A stretch of DNA of 64,000 nucleotides, taken from positions 310,001-374,000 of the forward strand of contig NZ_CP118527.1 of assembly GCF_028885415.1 (NCBI RefSeq), in the 5' to 3' direction. A program made the translations under genes and the position numbers. The DNA is from Streptomyces coeruleorubidus. Its GTDB lineage: Bacteria > Actinomycetota > Actinomycetes > Streptomycetales > Streptomycetaceae. Under the pieces are notes generated by a model that ran no database searches, had not been told where the DNA came from, and saw only the letters and a program-made list of their open reading frames with translations. Below, piece by piece: positions 54,879 through 63,430 of the stretch; position 1 is the first letter of the stretch; each line of letters starts with the position of its first letter.

Positions 54879-56228
54879 TCACCTTTCATCGTTCTCAAAG
54901 GCGCCGAGGTCCGGCGCACTTCCGCTGAAGGGCAGTCCCACGTCGGTGCCCTTGTCGATCAGGGCACTGTTCGCCGCGAGACGGAGGTGGGGCAGCACGG
55001 GCAGGCTCCCGTCGGTCTGACGGGGCGCGTCCCAGCCGGACGTCGACACACTCTGGAACTGGGAGTCCGACAGGGGGACGCCGAGGTTCCAGGAGTTGTA
55101 CGCGGCGTTCGTGCCGGTCATGTACGACGTCGGCGTTCCCGTGTAGGCGATGTTGTTGCGCAGGTTGCCCCGGCCGACGGCGGCGCCGCTTGAGGTGACG
55201 CCACGCATGTTGAAGTTGGGGTGGTTTCCGTAGCCGGTGTTGTTGAAGAAGTCGTTGGCGACCGGGTGGTGGTTGGAGTAGAAACCGGCCGCCTTGTTGA
55301 GGAACGCCACTGAGAAGCGGACGGTGTGCTTCGGCGCGTTGGCCTCGTAGTCACCCCCGTATCCGCCCGACTTGAAGCCGGCTCCGTTGCCGGAGGGCGT
55401 CGTCGTCCCCGGCACGTACCCGTTGCGCCAGGCCCACGAGTTCTCGATGATCACGGGCGAGTAGGTGGAGATGAGGTCGAACCCGTCATCGGCGTTCCAC
55501 CACGCGCGACAGCCCCGGAACACGTTCGCGGCGCGGCCGGCCGGCGTGTAGTGCGAACCGAACCCGTCGGCGTTTTCCCCAGGCCCGTCACTGCTGCGCG
55601 GGTCGTAGTTGTCATGCGAGTCCGAGTTGAGGACGAGGTTGCCGCCCCCGCCGCTGATGAACAGGCCGGTTCCCATGTGGTGGTGGGTGTTGATCTGCTC
55701 GAAGACGTTGTTGCTGCCCGAAACCCAGATCCCCCACGACTCGGCGTTCCGGTTGTTGTTCTGTGGAACGCCCTTGACTTCCAGTCCCCTGAGGTGGATC
55801 CAACTGCCAGTGACGTTGAAGCCCTTGATACGGCAGTTGTCCGTCATCCGCGAGAAGTCGAAGACCGGTTTCTCGCCCGGTTGGGCCCAGTACCGGATCG
55901 GGTTGCCCGAGCTGCCGCTCTTGTTCAGGGTGATCGCGTCGACTCTGGCGGTCTGGCTCGAGCAGGTGCTGTTCGCGCGGGTGTAGGCGTAGGTGCCGCC
56001 CCGGAAATAGACCGTGTCACCCGCCTTGGCGACGGCCTGCGCACGGGCGATCGATGCCCACGGAGCGGCCTGCGTACCCGCTGCGCCGTCATTCCCGTTC
56101 GGGGCGACGTAATAGGTGTTTCCGGCCGCCGCATCGCTCGCTGACGCCGAGCCGGGGGCCATCGTGACGGAACTCGCCGTGACCACCGAGAGCAGGAGGG
56201 CAGGGGTGACGAACTTCGCGGTTCTCAC
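54879..56228 (-). CDS. Secreted pectate lyase, polysaccharide lyase family 9 (PelL-like)
   Basis: A 449-residue secreted right-handed beta-helix protein. The start is a GTG at 56228 with GGAG upstream; the signal ends VTMAPGSASA. Characteristic sequence includes NTYYVAPNGNDGAAGTQAAP, AESWGIWVSGSNNVFEQINT, HHHMGTGLFISGGGGNLVLN, DSHDNYDPRSSDGPGENADG (calcium-binding aspartates) and GAGFKSGGYGGD, which carries the presumed catalytic lysine. PL9 cleaves pectate or rhamnogalacturonan by beta-elimination. It lies between the PL11 gene and the GH43/CBM35 gene, with spacing of a few bases on either side. Confidence 0.9.
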   Translation of the reverse strand: MRTAKFVTPALLLSVVTASSVTMAPGSASASDAAAGNTYYVAPNGNDGAAGTQAAPWASIARAQAVAKAGDTVYFRGGTYAYTRANSTCSSQTARVDAITLNKSGSSGNPIRYWAQPGEKPVFDFSRMTDNCRIKGFNVTGSWIHLRGLEVKGVPQNNNRNAESWGIWVSGSNNVFEQINTHHHMGTGLFISGGGGNLVLNSDSHDNYDPRSSDGPGENADGFGSHYTPAGRAANVFRGCRAWWNADDGFDLISTYSPVIIENSWAWRNGYVPGTTTPSGNGAGFKSGGYGGDYEANAPKHTVRFSVAFLNKAAGFYSNHHPVANDFFNNTGYGNHPNFNMRGVTSSGAAVGRGNLRNNIAYTGTPTSYMTGTNAAYNSWNLGVPLSDSQFQSVSTSGWDAPRQTDGSLPVLPHLRLAANSALIDKGTDVGLPFSGSAPDLGAFENDER

Positions 56229-56232
56229 AGCG

Positions 56233-58086
56233 TCAGCTCCCGGAGTAGGTGATGTTCGGCCGGGGTGGCCGGGCCATACCGGCACCGAGGAAGTAGTCGA
56301 CGTGGTGGGACTGCATGTATCCCTTGAGCGTCATGGCGTTGCGGTAGGCGGGGTTGTGCGCGAGCGTGTACAACCTGGTGCTCGTCGGGTGATCGGTGGT
56401 GAAGATGATCAGCTGGTTGTAGCTCGCGTTGGTGTACACGGCTTCCTCACGCCAGTCGCCGAGGATGTCGCCGTAGAAGGTGGGCTGGACGTTCTGGCTC
56501 GCGTCGACCGCTCCGTAGTTCGAGGTGGTGAGCAGCCGCGCCAGGCTGTTGCTGGGCTTCGGGTTGCTCGGGTTCCACTTCTCGAACTTGCCGTCGTTGA
56601 GCAGTTCCATCGTGATGTCGCCGTCCCACCACAGGCCCAGCTGCGGCCAGGGACGCAGCGAGGTGTTCGGTTCGGTGAGGCGGTTGGCGGGCGCGTTGTA
56701 GAGGCCGGAGAAGGACCAGACCTCCATGCCGGGGAACCGCGGATCGATGTCGCCGGCCATGCCGCGTCCCACGTCGGCCGTGCCGGACGCGGTGTGTCGC
56801 CAGATGATGGAGCCGTTGGTGGCGTCGTAGTAGTACTCGCGCAGACCGCTGGGGTTGTCCTGCTGGACGCCATAGCCCTGCAGGCCCGGGCGGTTGGGGT
56901 CCATCTTGGCGATGTGGAAGCGGTCGCCGTGGATGACGCCCGCGGGGCCCAGGGAGTACCGCAGGGTGCCGTTGCCGTTGAGCACGAACCCGATCTCGGC
57001 GACCTCGTCGGTCCCGTCACCGTTGACGTCGATGACGCGGGTGTTGTGCCCGTCGGGTGTGTTCTGGTTGCCGCGCAGCCACTTCCACTGCTGGGTCAGG
57101 GACTGGCCGGTGAACTGCCAGGCGCCCATCATGAGGTTGAACGCCCCGTTGCCCCTCCGGTTCTTCATGAAGGCGACCAGACTGGGCCGGGAACCGTCGA
57201 GGTAGCCCACACCGAACCGGGCGTACATCGGGCCGTCGGCCAGGTAGTCCGTCGGCACGGGAGCGGTCGCGCGGGGCGCCCCGGTCATGCCGTCGAGGAT
57301 CGCGATGAACTGGCGGTTGTTGTCGCTGCTGGTGAATGTGGTGCCGTTGCCGAAGCGGACTCCGTTGGCGATCCGCACGGCGACCTCGGCGCGGCCGTCG
57401 CTGTCGAAGTCGTAGACGGTCACGCCGTCGTTGTGGCCGACGTCGATGGTGGACGATCCGCCTTCGATGTTGTTCTGGTTGGTGCTGTTCGGCCCCATGT
57501 TGACCGACCAGAGGAGCTGCCCGTCGCGCCGGTAGGCCTCGAGTGTCTGCGGGGATGTCTGGCGATCCAGGACGAAGTCGTACTCACCGTCGCCGTCGAG
57601 GTCACCGACCCAGACGAACTTCACCGGGCCACCGGCGCGCAGCGGTACGCGAACGGCCGGCTCGACGGCGTGGTTGGCGGTCAGGGTGAAGGCGCCGCTC
57701 GGGGGCTGCTCCGCGCCGTTGATCACGGGCCGTACCCGGTAGCTGTTCGACCGGGTCAAGTCGGCCGTCGAGTCGGTGAAGTTGGTGCCTCCGGTCAGGA
57801 CCGCGGAGTTGAGCTTGACCTCCTGGCCTGAGGCGGTGGACCGGTACACGTTGAACCCGATGCCGTCCGGATCGAGTCCGAGCAGCCGCCAGGAGACGAG
57901 AACACTGGTGTTGCTCGACCGCACGGCCACGACGCCGCGGCCGAGGTTCTCCATCGGTCTGGCGGCCGCCGCCGCGACGCCGTCCGTCGGCGTCGCGGCA
58001 CCCGCGTCGACTCCGAGCGTCGTAGCCGCGGCGGACAGGAGTACGGCTGTGGCCCCGGCTAACGAGACCTTGATGGACTGTTTCAT
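56233..58086 (-). CDS. Secreted rhamnogalacturonan lyase, polysaccharide lyase family 11
   Basis: A 617-residue secreted lyase (signal LAGATAVLLSAAATTLGVDAGAA). An N-terminal Fn3-like domain (GFNVYRSTASGQEVKLNSAV) leads into an eight-bladed propeller with calcium-binding DxDxDG-type loops: VGDLDGDGEYDFVLDRQT, VYDFDSDGRAEVAVRIANG, VIDVNGDGTDEVAEIGFV. The C-terminus is STRLYTLAHNPAYRNAMTLK, GYMQSHHVDYFLG, as in YesW/YesX. It cleaves the rhamnogalacturonan I backbone outside the cell. A GGGAGG site precedes the ATG. A (GCAGGG)4 repeat lies in its leader. Confidence 0.92.
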   Translation of the reverse strand: MKQSIKVSLAGATAVLLSAAATTLGVDAGAATPTDGVAAAAARPMENLGRGVVAVRSSNTSVLVSWRLLGLDPDGIGFNVYRSTASGQEVKLNSAVLTGGTNFTDSTADLTRSNSYRVRPVINGAEQPPSGAFTLTANHAVEPAVRVPLRAGGPVKFVWVGDLDGDGEYDFVLDRQTSPQTLEAYRRDGQLLWSVNMGPNSTNQNNIEGGSSTIDVGHNDGVTVYDFDSDGRAEVAVRIANGVRFGNGTTFTSSDNNRQFIAILDGMTGAPRATAPVPTDYLADGPMYARFGVGYLDGSRPSLVAFMKNRRGNGAFNLMMGAWQFTGQSLTQQWKWLRGNQNTPDGHNTRVIDVNGDGTDEVAEIGFVLNGNGTLRYSLGPAGVIHGDRFHIAKMDPNRPGLQGYGVQQDNPSGLREYYYDATNGSIIWRHTASGTADVGRGMAGDIDPRFPGMEVWSFSGLYNAPANRLTEPNTSLRPWPQLGLWWDGDITMELLNDGKFEKWNPSNPKPSNSLARLLTTSNYGAVDASQNVQPTFYGDILGDWREEAVYTNASYNQLIIFTTDHPTSTRLYTLAHNPAYRNAMTLKGYMQSHHVDYFLGAGMARPPRPNITYSGS

Positions 58087-58098
58087 GGATCCTCCCGT

Positions 58099-58122
58099 GC
58101 AGGGGCAGGGGCAGGGGCAGGG
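58099..58122 (+). repeat. (GCAGGG)4 tandem repeat with G-quadruplex pattern
   Basis: Four direct GCAGGG units give four G-tracts (GGGG at 58102, 58108 and 58114; GGG at 58120) separated by CA. It lies 13-36 bp upstream of the PL11 start, on the template strand for that gene. Confidence 0.85.
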
Positions 58123-58191
58123 CCTGCCTGAAGAACTCGACGCACGTGCGGAGACTGCTTTTCGAACGGCGCCGACCAGGCGCGTGCTGCT

Positions 58192-59028
58192 TCAGAACTT
58201 CATGGCGCCGGCGGCCAGGTTGGCGATGAAGTGGCGCGAGCCGATCAGGAAGACCCCGATCAGCGGGATCACCGACATGAACGCTCCGGCGATGACCATC
58301 GACTGGTCGGTGGTGTAGACGCCGTTCAGCTGCTGCACGGCCACCTGCAGCGTCACCTTGCCCGGGTCGGTCATCACGATCAGCGGCCACAGGTAGTCGT
58401 TCCAGATGTGGAAGAAGGTGAAGATCCCCAGGAACGCCAGCCCCGGGCGAAGCACCGGCAGCCCCACCGTCCACCACTGGCGGAAGAACCCGGCCCCGTC
58501 GACCCTCGACGCCTGGATCAGCTCGTCGGCGATCGCCCCCTGCGCGTACTGGCGCATCCAGAAGATCCCGAACGCGTTGGCCGCACCGGGAATGATCAGC
58601 GCCTTGAGCGAGCCGACCCAGCCGAGCCAGGCCAGGGTGACGAACTGCGGCACCAGCGCCAGCTGCATCGGGATCATGAAGGTGGCCAGCACGATCCAGA
58701 AGAGCACCCTCCGCCCTGGGAAGTCGTACTTGGCGAAGGCGAAGGCGGCCAGCGAGTCGAAGAGCAGCACCAGGAACGTCACGGCTGTGGCGGCCACGAC
58801 GGTGATGCCCATCGACCCCCAGAAGTCGATCCCGTCGAACACCTTGTTCATGTTCTCCCACAGGTGGGAGCCGGGGATCAGCTTGGGAGGGTAGGCGAAG
58901 ATGTCCCCGGTGGTGTTCGAGGCCATCACGAACATCCAGTAGAACGGGAAGATCGTGATCAGCGCGCCGAACATCAGCATGACGTGGCCCAGGATCGTCC
59001 GGACTCGGGCGGCCGTTTCAGCGCGCAC
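58192..59028 (-). CDS. Carbohydrate ABC transporter permease (MalG type)
   Basis: An intact 278-residue permease with six helices. It starts at a GTG at 59028 behind GGGGAGG, overlapping the end of the MalF-type gene by 11 bases. The blocks are PFYWMFVMASNTTGDIFAYP, the EAA loop ADELIQASRVDGAGFFRQWW and the tail GSRHFIANLAAGAMKF. It belongs to the importer directly upstream of the PL11/PL9 lyases, so rhamnogalacturonan oligosaccharides are the likely cargo. Confidence 0.92.
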   Translation of the reverse strand: MRAETAARVRTILGHVMLMFGALITIFPFYWMFVMASNTTGDIFAYPPKLIPGSHLWENMNKVFDGIDFWGSMGITVVAATAVTFLVLLFDSLAAFAFAKYDFPGRRVLFWIVLATFMIPMQLALVPQFVTLAWLGWVGSLKALIIPGAANAFGIFWMRQYAQGAIADELIQASRVDGAGFFRQWWTVGLPVLRPGLAFLGIFTFFHIWNDYLWPLIVMTDPGKVTLQVAVQQLNGVYTTDQSMVIAGAFMSVIPLIGVFLIGSRHFIANLAAGAMKF

Positions 59029-60043
59029 GGGACCTCCCCTTCCCCTTCTTCTTCCCCTTGCCGGTGCCGGTCGCGTCCTCGCTGCGGCCGGCGACCAGCC
59101 GCCAGTTGATGATGGAGAACGCCGCGATCAGGATGAACAGCGCCCAGCCGATGGCCGCGCCGTAGCCGAACCGGTTGAAGATGAACGCCTGCTGGTAGAG
59201 GTAGAGCACGATGGTGGTGGCCTCGCCGCCGGGCCCGCCGACGTTCCCGCTGTCGTCCGGGAACATCACCTGCGGTTCGGTGAACAGCTGCAGCCCGCCG
59301 ATGGTGGAGGTGATGACGACGAAGAGGATCACCGGGCGGAGCATCGGGATGGTGATCCGGAAGAACGTCTGGCGGTTGCTGGCGCCGTCGACCCTGGCCG
59401 CCTCGTACACGTCGCTGGAGATGGCCTGCAGGCCGGCCAGGCAGATGATGGTGTTGTAGCCGAGCCACCGCCAGATGGTGATCGCGGCGACGGAGACCTT
59501 CATCGCCCACGGGTCGGACAGCCAGCCGACCTCGCCGGCGTTGATCACCCGCAGCATGCTGTTGAGCAGCCCGGAGCTGTCGCTGAAGACCGAGCCGAGC
59601 ACGATGGTCATCGCCACGATCGAGGTGACGTTCGGGACGAAGTAGGCCACCCGGTAGAACGCCTTGAACCGCACGGTGGTGTGCAGCGCGTAGGCGATGA
59701 CCAGCGCCAGGAAGACCATCGGGACGGTGGCCAGGACCCAGATGATCAGGGTGTTGGCGATCGACTGCCAGAAGTCGGGGTCGGTGACCAGGTACTCGTA
59801 GTTCTCCCAGCCGATCGACTTCATGTCTCCGATGCCGTCCCAGGACATGAACGACAGGTAGATGGAGAAGGCGACCGGGAAGACGCCGAAGACGGCGAAA
59901 AGGAGGAAGAACGGGGACACCGCGGCGTACATCGGCCAGTAGCGGCGCCAGCCGGGCTGCGGCCTGGATCCGTCCGGCGGCGGCTTGACGGCGTTCCCGC
60001 GCAGCTTGCCGGCGCTCCCGCGCAGGGTCTCGGTGAAGCTCAT
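59018..60043 (-). CDS. Carbohydrate ABC transporter permease (MalF type)
   Basis: A 341-residue permease with a long basic N-terminus before the first helix and a Lys/Arg-rich tail (GKGKKKGKGRSRAR). Blocks include SFMSWDGIGDMKSIGWENYE, FKAFYRVAYFVPNVTSIVAM and the EAA-type loop SSDVYEAARVDGASNRQTFF. It starts one base after the binding-protein stop. Confidence 0.9.
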   Translation of the reverse strand: MSFTETLRGSAGKLRGNAVKPPPDGSRPQPGWRRYWPMYAAVSPFFLLFAVFGVFPVAFSIYLSFMSWDGIGDMKSIGWENYEYLVTDPDFWQSIANTLIIWVLATVPMVFLALVIAYALHTTVRFKAFYRVAYFVPNVTSIVAMTIVLGSVFSDSSGLLNSMLRVINAGEVGWLSDPWAMKVSVAAITIWRWLGYNTIICLAGLQAISSDVYEAARVDGASNRQTFFRITIPMLRPVILFVVITSTIGGLQLFTEPQVMFPDDSGNVGGPGGEATTIVLYLYQQAFIFNRFGYGAAIGWALFILIAAFSIINWRLVAGRSEDATGTGKGKKKGKGRSRAR

Positions 60044-60044
60044 G

Positions 60045-61328
60045 TCAGAGCACCCCTTCGCGGGTCAGCTCGCGCTCGATGGCGTCCTGGGCGTCCTTCC
60101 AGGCCGCCTCGACGCTCTTGCCGGCGTCTATGTTGGCCATCTCGTCGAACATGACGGGGTCGATCACCCGGTCGTACGGGCTCCGGTAGACGGTCTTGAC
60201 CTGCCGGGCCGACTCGCCGAACACCTCGATGGTGCGCTGCCCGCCGTAGAAGGACCGCGGCTCGCGCATCGCCGGCATGGCGAAGGAGCGCGGAGAGGAC
60301 GGGAAGAGCGACATCTCCGTGAACGCCTTGACCTGGTTCTCCGGGGACTGCAACCAGGTGATGAACGCGTAGGCCGCCTCTGGATCCTTGGAGTACTTCG
60401 TGATCGCCAGGAATGAGCCGCCCTGATTGCCGGCGCCGCCGGGCGGGTCGGTGACCCGCCACTTGCCCTCGGTGTCCGGCGCGGCCGCCTCCGGAAAGGC
60501 GAGGCCCCACCACGCTGCGCCGATGGCGACCGCCTGGCGGCCGCTGGTGACCACGCCCTCCACGTCGTTGGAGCCGTCCAGGGCACCGGCCGACAGGCCC
60601 TCCTTGGACACCCGGTAGCCCAGTTCGAAGATCTCGCGGATCTCGTCGCGGTCCCCGATGTACCGGCCGTCCTCGGTCAGGTACCTGCTGCCCAGCTGAC
60701 CGATCCGGATGTCCCAGATCTGCCTGAGGTGGGGGCAGATCACCGCCCGCTGCTGCGACTTCTGCAGCTCCTTGCCCAGGGCGATGAAGCCGTCCCAGTC
60801 CGGGGCCCGGGCCGCCAGCTCCTCCGGGTCGGTAGTGATCCCGGCCTCCTTGAGCACGTCGGTGCGGTAGAACAGCGCGGTGGGGCCGGTGTCCATGGGG
60901 AACGCGATCATCCGGCCCTCGGGCGTGATGCACTGGTTCCACTTCCAGTCCAGGTACCGGCTCTTCAGCTCGGCCGCGCCGAAGTCGTTCAGGTCGACGA
61001 ACACGTCCTGGTTGGGGAAGAAGGTGGCCACGTCGGAGTTGATGCCGATGATGTCCGGCACCATGGACTTGCCGGCGAGCGTGGTGCGCACCTTGGTGTT
61101 GTAGTTGCCGCCGATTTTCGTGCGGCTGACCCGGAAGCCCTCGGCCCCGGGAATGCCCTTGGTCTCGGCCCGGGCGACCAGCTCGTCGCTGACCGACCGG
61201 TCCCAGGTCCAGAACGTGATCTCATCAGAGCCGCCGAGCGAGCGCTGCGACCCGCAGCCGGCCAGCCCGAACCCTCCGGCGGCCGCTCCGGCGCCCAGCG
61301 CCAGAAGCCGCCTTCGTGACACTGCCAT
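60045..61328 (-). CDS. Oligosaccharide ABC transporter substrate-binding lipoprotein
   Basis: A 427-residue family-1 binding protein. I chose the ATG at 61328 because it gives the lipoprotein signal LLALGAGAAAGGFGLAGCGS (lipobox LAGC). The blocks are ITFWTWDRSVSDELVARAET, MVPDIIGINSDVATFFPNQD and a C-terminal KDAQDAIEREL. No ATPase is encoded, again consistent with a shared MsiK-like ATPase. It heads the leftward unit that continues through both permeases into the PL11, PL9 and GH genes. Confidence 0.9.
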   Translation of the reverse strand: MAVSRRRLLALGAGAAAGGFGLAGCGSQRSLGGSDEITFWTWDRSVSDELVARAETKGIPGAEGFRVSRTKIGGNYNTKVRTTLAGKSMVPDIIGINSDVATFFPNQDVFVDLNDFGAAELKSRYLDWKWNQCITPEGRMIAFPMDTGPTALFYRTDVLKEAGITTDPEELAARAPDWDGFIALGKELQKSQQRAVICPHLRQIWDIRIGQLGSRYLTEDGRYIGDRDEIREIFELGYRVSKEGLSAGALDGSNDVEGVVTSGRQAVAIGAAWWGLAFPEAAAPDTEGKWRVTDPPGGAGNQGGSFLAITKYSKDPEAAYAFITWLQSPENQVKAFTEMSLFPSSPRSFAMPAMREPRSFYGGQRTIEVFGESARQVKTVYRSPYDRVIDPVMFDEMANIDAGKSVEAAWKDAQDAIERELTREGVL

Positions 61329-61785
61329 TGGCGCGTGCACCACCTTCCGAGCGAGCGGCCCACCACTTGATCGCTCCGGTGGTGACCGGACAGACATCGC
61401 GAACGGCTGCTCTGGTTGAACAGGGGTCGGCGTTCTTGAGGATGCTCAGCGTTGCCGTCGACGGACGAAGTGGCCGCGCAGCTCCGTGTCCGTCAGGCCG
61501 GGGCGGCCGACCTCCGGCATGCCCCGGCCGTATCGGGCGTAATGCGTGTGCCCGGGCTGCGTTGGCCATCCGTAACCCACGCATGGAGATGCCTCCTGTC
61601 ACCATTGATGCGGAGGTACAAGGCCCGAGGCGGCGAGGAGCGATGCATGCGATCTGCTCTGTGCGGGCCACCTGACTGTGAACGCTCCCACATCGCTTCG
61701 AATGACAGAAGAGTCGCGATCGGACCCTCATCTGTCAATCGCTGCGACCCAAATCCCTTTGAACTCAGGGTCAGACCGCCGGGCG
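61329..61785. other. Promoter region of the lyase-linked importer operon
   Basis: 457 bp between the PaaX gene stop and the binding-protein start, both leftward. A half operator (GTGAACG, 61678-61684, followed by CTCCCAC) and a TTGACA hexamer on the minus strand (61733-61738) are present. I see no gene. Confidence 0.6.
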
Positions 61786-62751
61786 TCAGCCGTGGCTGTG
61801 ACCGATACCAGCACTCATGCCGGCGATCGTATGGGCACTGATGTCGAGGTGCGGACCGTCCGCCAACCGGGCCGCCACCGAACGGACATGCTCCTGAGCC
61901 GGGTGGGCCAGACCGTCGTACACCGCGACGCACACTTCCCTCGCCCGGGACCGAGGCCAGTCGGCCGGCAGCAGATCGATGGGCAGCAACGGGTCCAGCA
62001 CCGGGAAATGACGGTAGGTGTTCATCACCTCGGTACGGGCGCGCACCGCCGCGGCGCCCGTGACACCACCAGCACCGATACGGGGCAGCAGGCCGCTCCA
62101 CCGCCGGATGAACATCTCGTACTGACCGGCGATGCCGGGCAGGTCCCACGCCTCGATCGGACTGCGGTCGGCCTCCGTCTGCAGATCCACCTGCCGCGCA
62201 CGGAACACACTCACCGCCCCCAGCGCCAAGCCGGCCAGTTCGGCACGCCCCTTGGGCGTGAGCGGGTGCGGCGACGCCCACACCGCGTCGTACAACGGCG
62301 CGAACCCCCGCCACCGCAACGCGGTGCGCAGCGCACGCCGTCGCGCACTCTCCCGTTCCGGCACAGAGAACGCCACCAGGGTCCACCACCCGTCCCACGA
62401 GTCGGGCCGCGTGGTGAACGTGGCGATCGAGGCACCACCGCTCCACAGATCCACAGCGGCCTCCCGCGTCAGCCGGTACGAGCTGTACCGCCCCCGCCGA
62501 CTGCCCTCCAACACCCCCCGACGCGCCAGCCTGCTGATCGTCGTACGGGCGGCACCGGCGGCCACCTCGAACTCCCCCAGCAACGCCACGATCGCCGCCG
62601 CCGGCAACCAAACCCGACCCGGGAACGTGTAATCGGCGACCAAGGTGACCACCAAACCCGCTGGCGAAGCATCAGCCTGCCAGCGCGGCGTGCGCACCGG
62701 CCGAGTGCCGTCGCCAGAGAAGATCTCCTCGTGTTGGGACAGGTTCGCCAA
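61786..62751 (-). CDS. PaaX family transcriptional regulator
   Basis: A regulator of about 321 residues. The N-terminal winged helix reads LVVTLVADYTFPGRVWLPAA, IVALLGEFEVAAGAARTTIS, RLARRGVLEG, and the central domain WWTLVAFSVPERESARRRAL is typical of PaaX. The start is unclear: I propose a TTG at 62751 with GGAG six bases upstream, giving the usual family length; the frame is open to 62952. PaaX proteins repress aromatic or sugar catabolic genes in response to an acyl-CoA or metabolite. Its place just upstream of the importer/lyase genes suggests control of them. Confidence 0.83.
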   Translation of the reverse strand: MANLSQHEEIFSGDGTRPVRTPRWQADASPAGLVVTLVADYTFPGRVWLPAAAIVALLGEFEVAAGAARTTISRLARRGVLEGSRRGRYSSYRLTREAAVDLWSGGASIATFTTRPDSWDGWWTLVAFSVPERESARRRALRTALRWRGFAPLYDAVWASPHPLTPKGRAELAGLALGAVSVFRARQVDLQTEADRSPIEAWDLPGIAGQYEMFIRRWSGLLPRIGAGGVTGAAAVRARTEVMNTYRHFPVLDPLLPIDLLPADWPRSRAREVCVAVYDGLAHPAQEHVRSVAARLADGPHLDISAHTIAGMSAGIGHSHG

Positions 62752-63430
62752 GATCCGCTCCGACGCATCGAATAGGGCGGTCCCACTGCAACGACCCGAC
62801 CCGACGACCAGACATGACTCGGGTGTTGCCTCCCGCCGCTCTGTCCACCGATGTCTCCCCCGGCCACCTCGCGCCAGGGCACGCACACCCGCACGTCGCC
62901 TGACTGACCGCCGAATAACACCTGATGCCCGGTCGGACACCGAATGAAGCATACTTCCGAGTAACAGAGGGTCTCGCCTGCCGCCCTGGCTGCGAGTGCC
63001 ACGGACGGTCCGCTGTCATTGCATCAACGAGGCGGCGGCCGGCTGGGCCGGGGCGTAGCCGGCGATGCCCAGGCCGCCCGCAGATGAGCCTGTTCCGGAC
63101 CCCGAGACAAACTGTGCACGTTCACACCGATTCGCGCGCAACACTTGAAACGATCTCCAGCATGCGCTTACATCGGCACGCGCTTGACCATGTACGTTCA
63201 CTCGCTGATGCAGGGCCACACTTCCTCCTGTTCCCCCAGGACCAAAGGGGGACCTGTGGTCAAGGGGCAAAGTGGTCGCGCCGAGTTCGCCGAGCTGCTC
63301 CCCCCACGCGCGAGCGCTTCCCACTCGTGATCATGCGGGAGCGCACGACCATGCCATGACCACCACCGCGCCCAGGCAGGTAGATCTACTTGGTTTTGAC
63401 ACCCTCAAGACCGGAAGAGAGGAAGTACCC
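62752..63430. other. Region between PaaX and the GH5 gene
   Basis: About 680 bp with no gene that I can support. It contains a near-consensus operator at 63114-63125 and a weaker one at 63190-63201. Confidence 0.6.
63114..63125. promoter_or_regulatory. Putative LacI-type operator GTGCACGTTCAC
   Basis: Differs from the 32328 operator GTGAACGTTCAC at one position. It lies 317 bp upstream of the GH5 start. A second, poorer match, ATGTACGTTCAC, is at 63190-63201. Confidence 0.45.

Noticed and set aside
56116..57831. 571-codon plus-strand frame opposite PL11
   Set aside because: Antisense shadow; the repeated calcium-binding DxDxDG loops are on the minus strand.
63016..63324. 102-codon minus-strand frame before the GH5 gene
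   Set aside because: No ribosome site and no recognisable sequence; the composition fits non-coding high-GC DNA.
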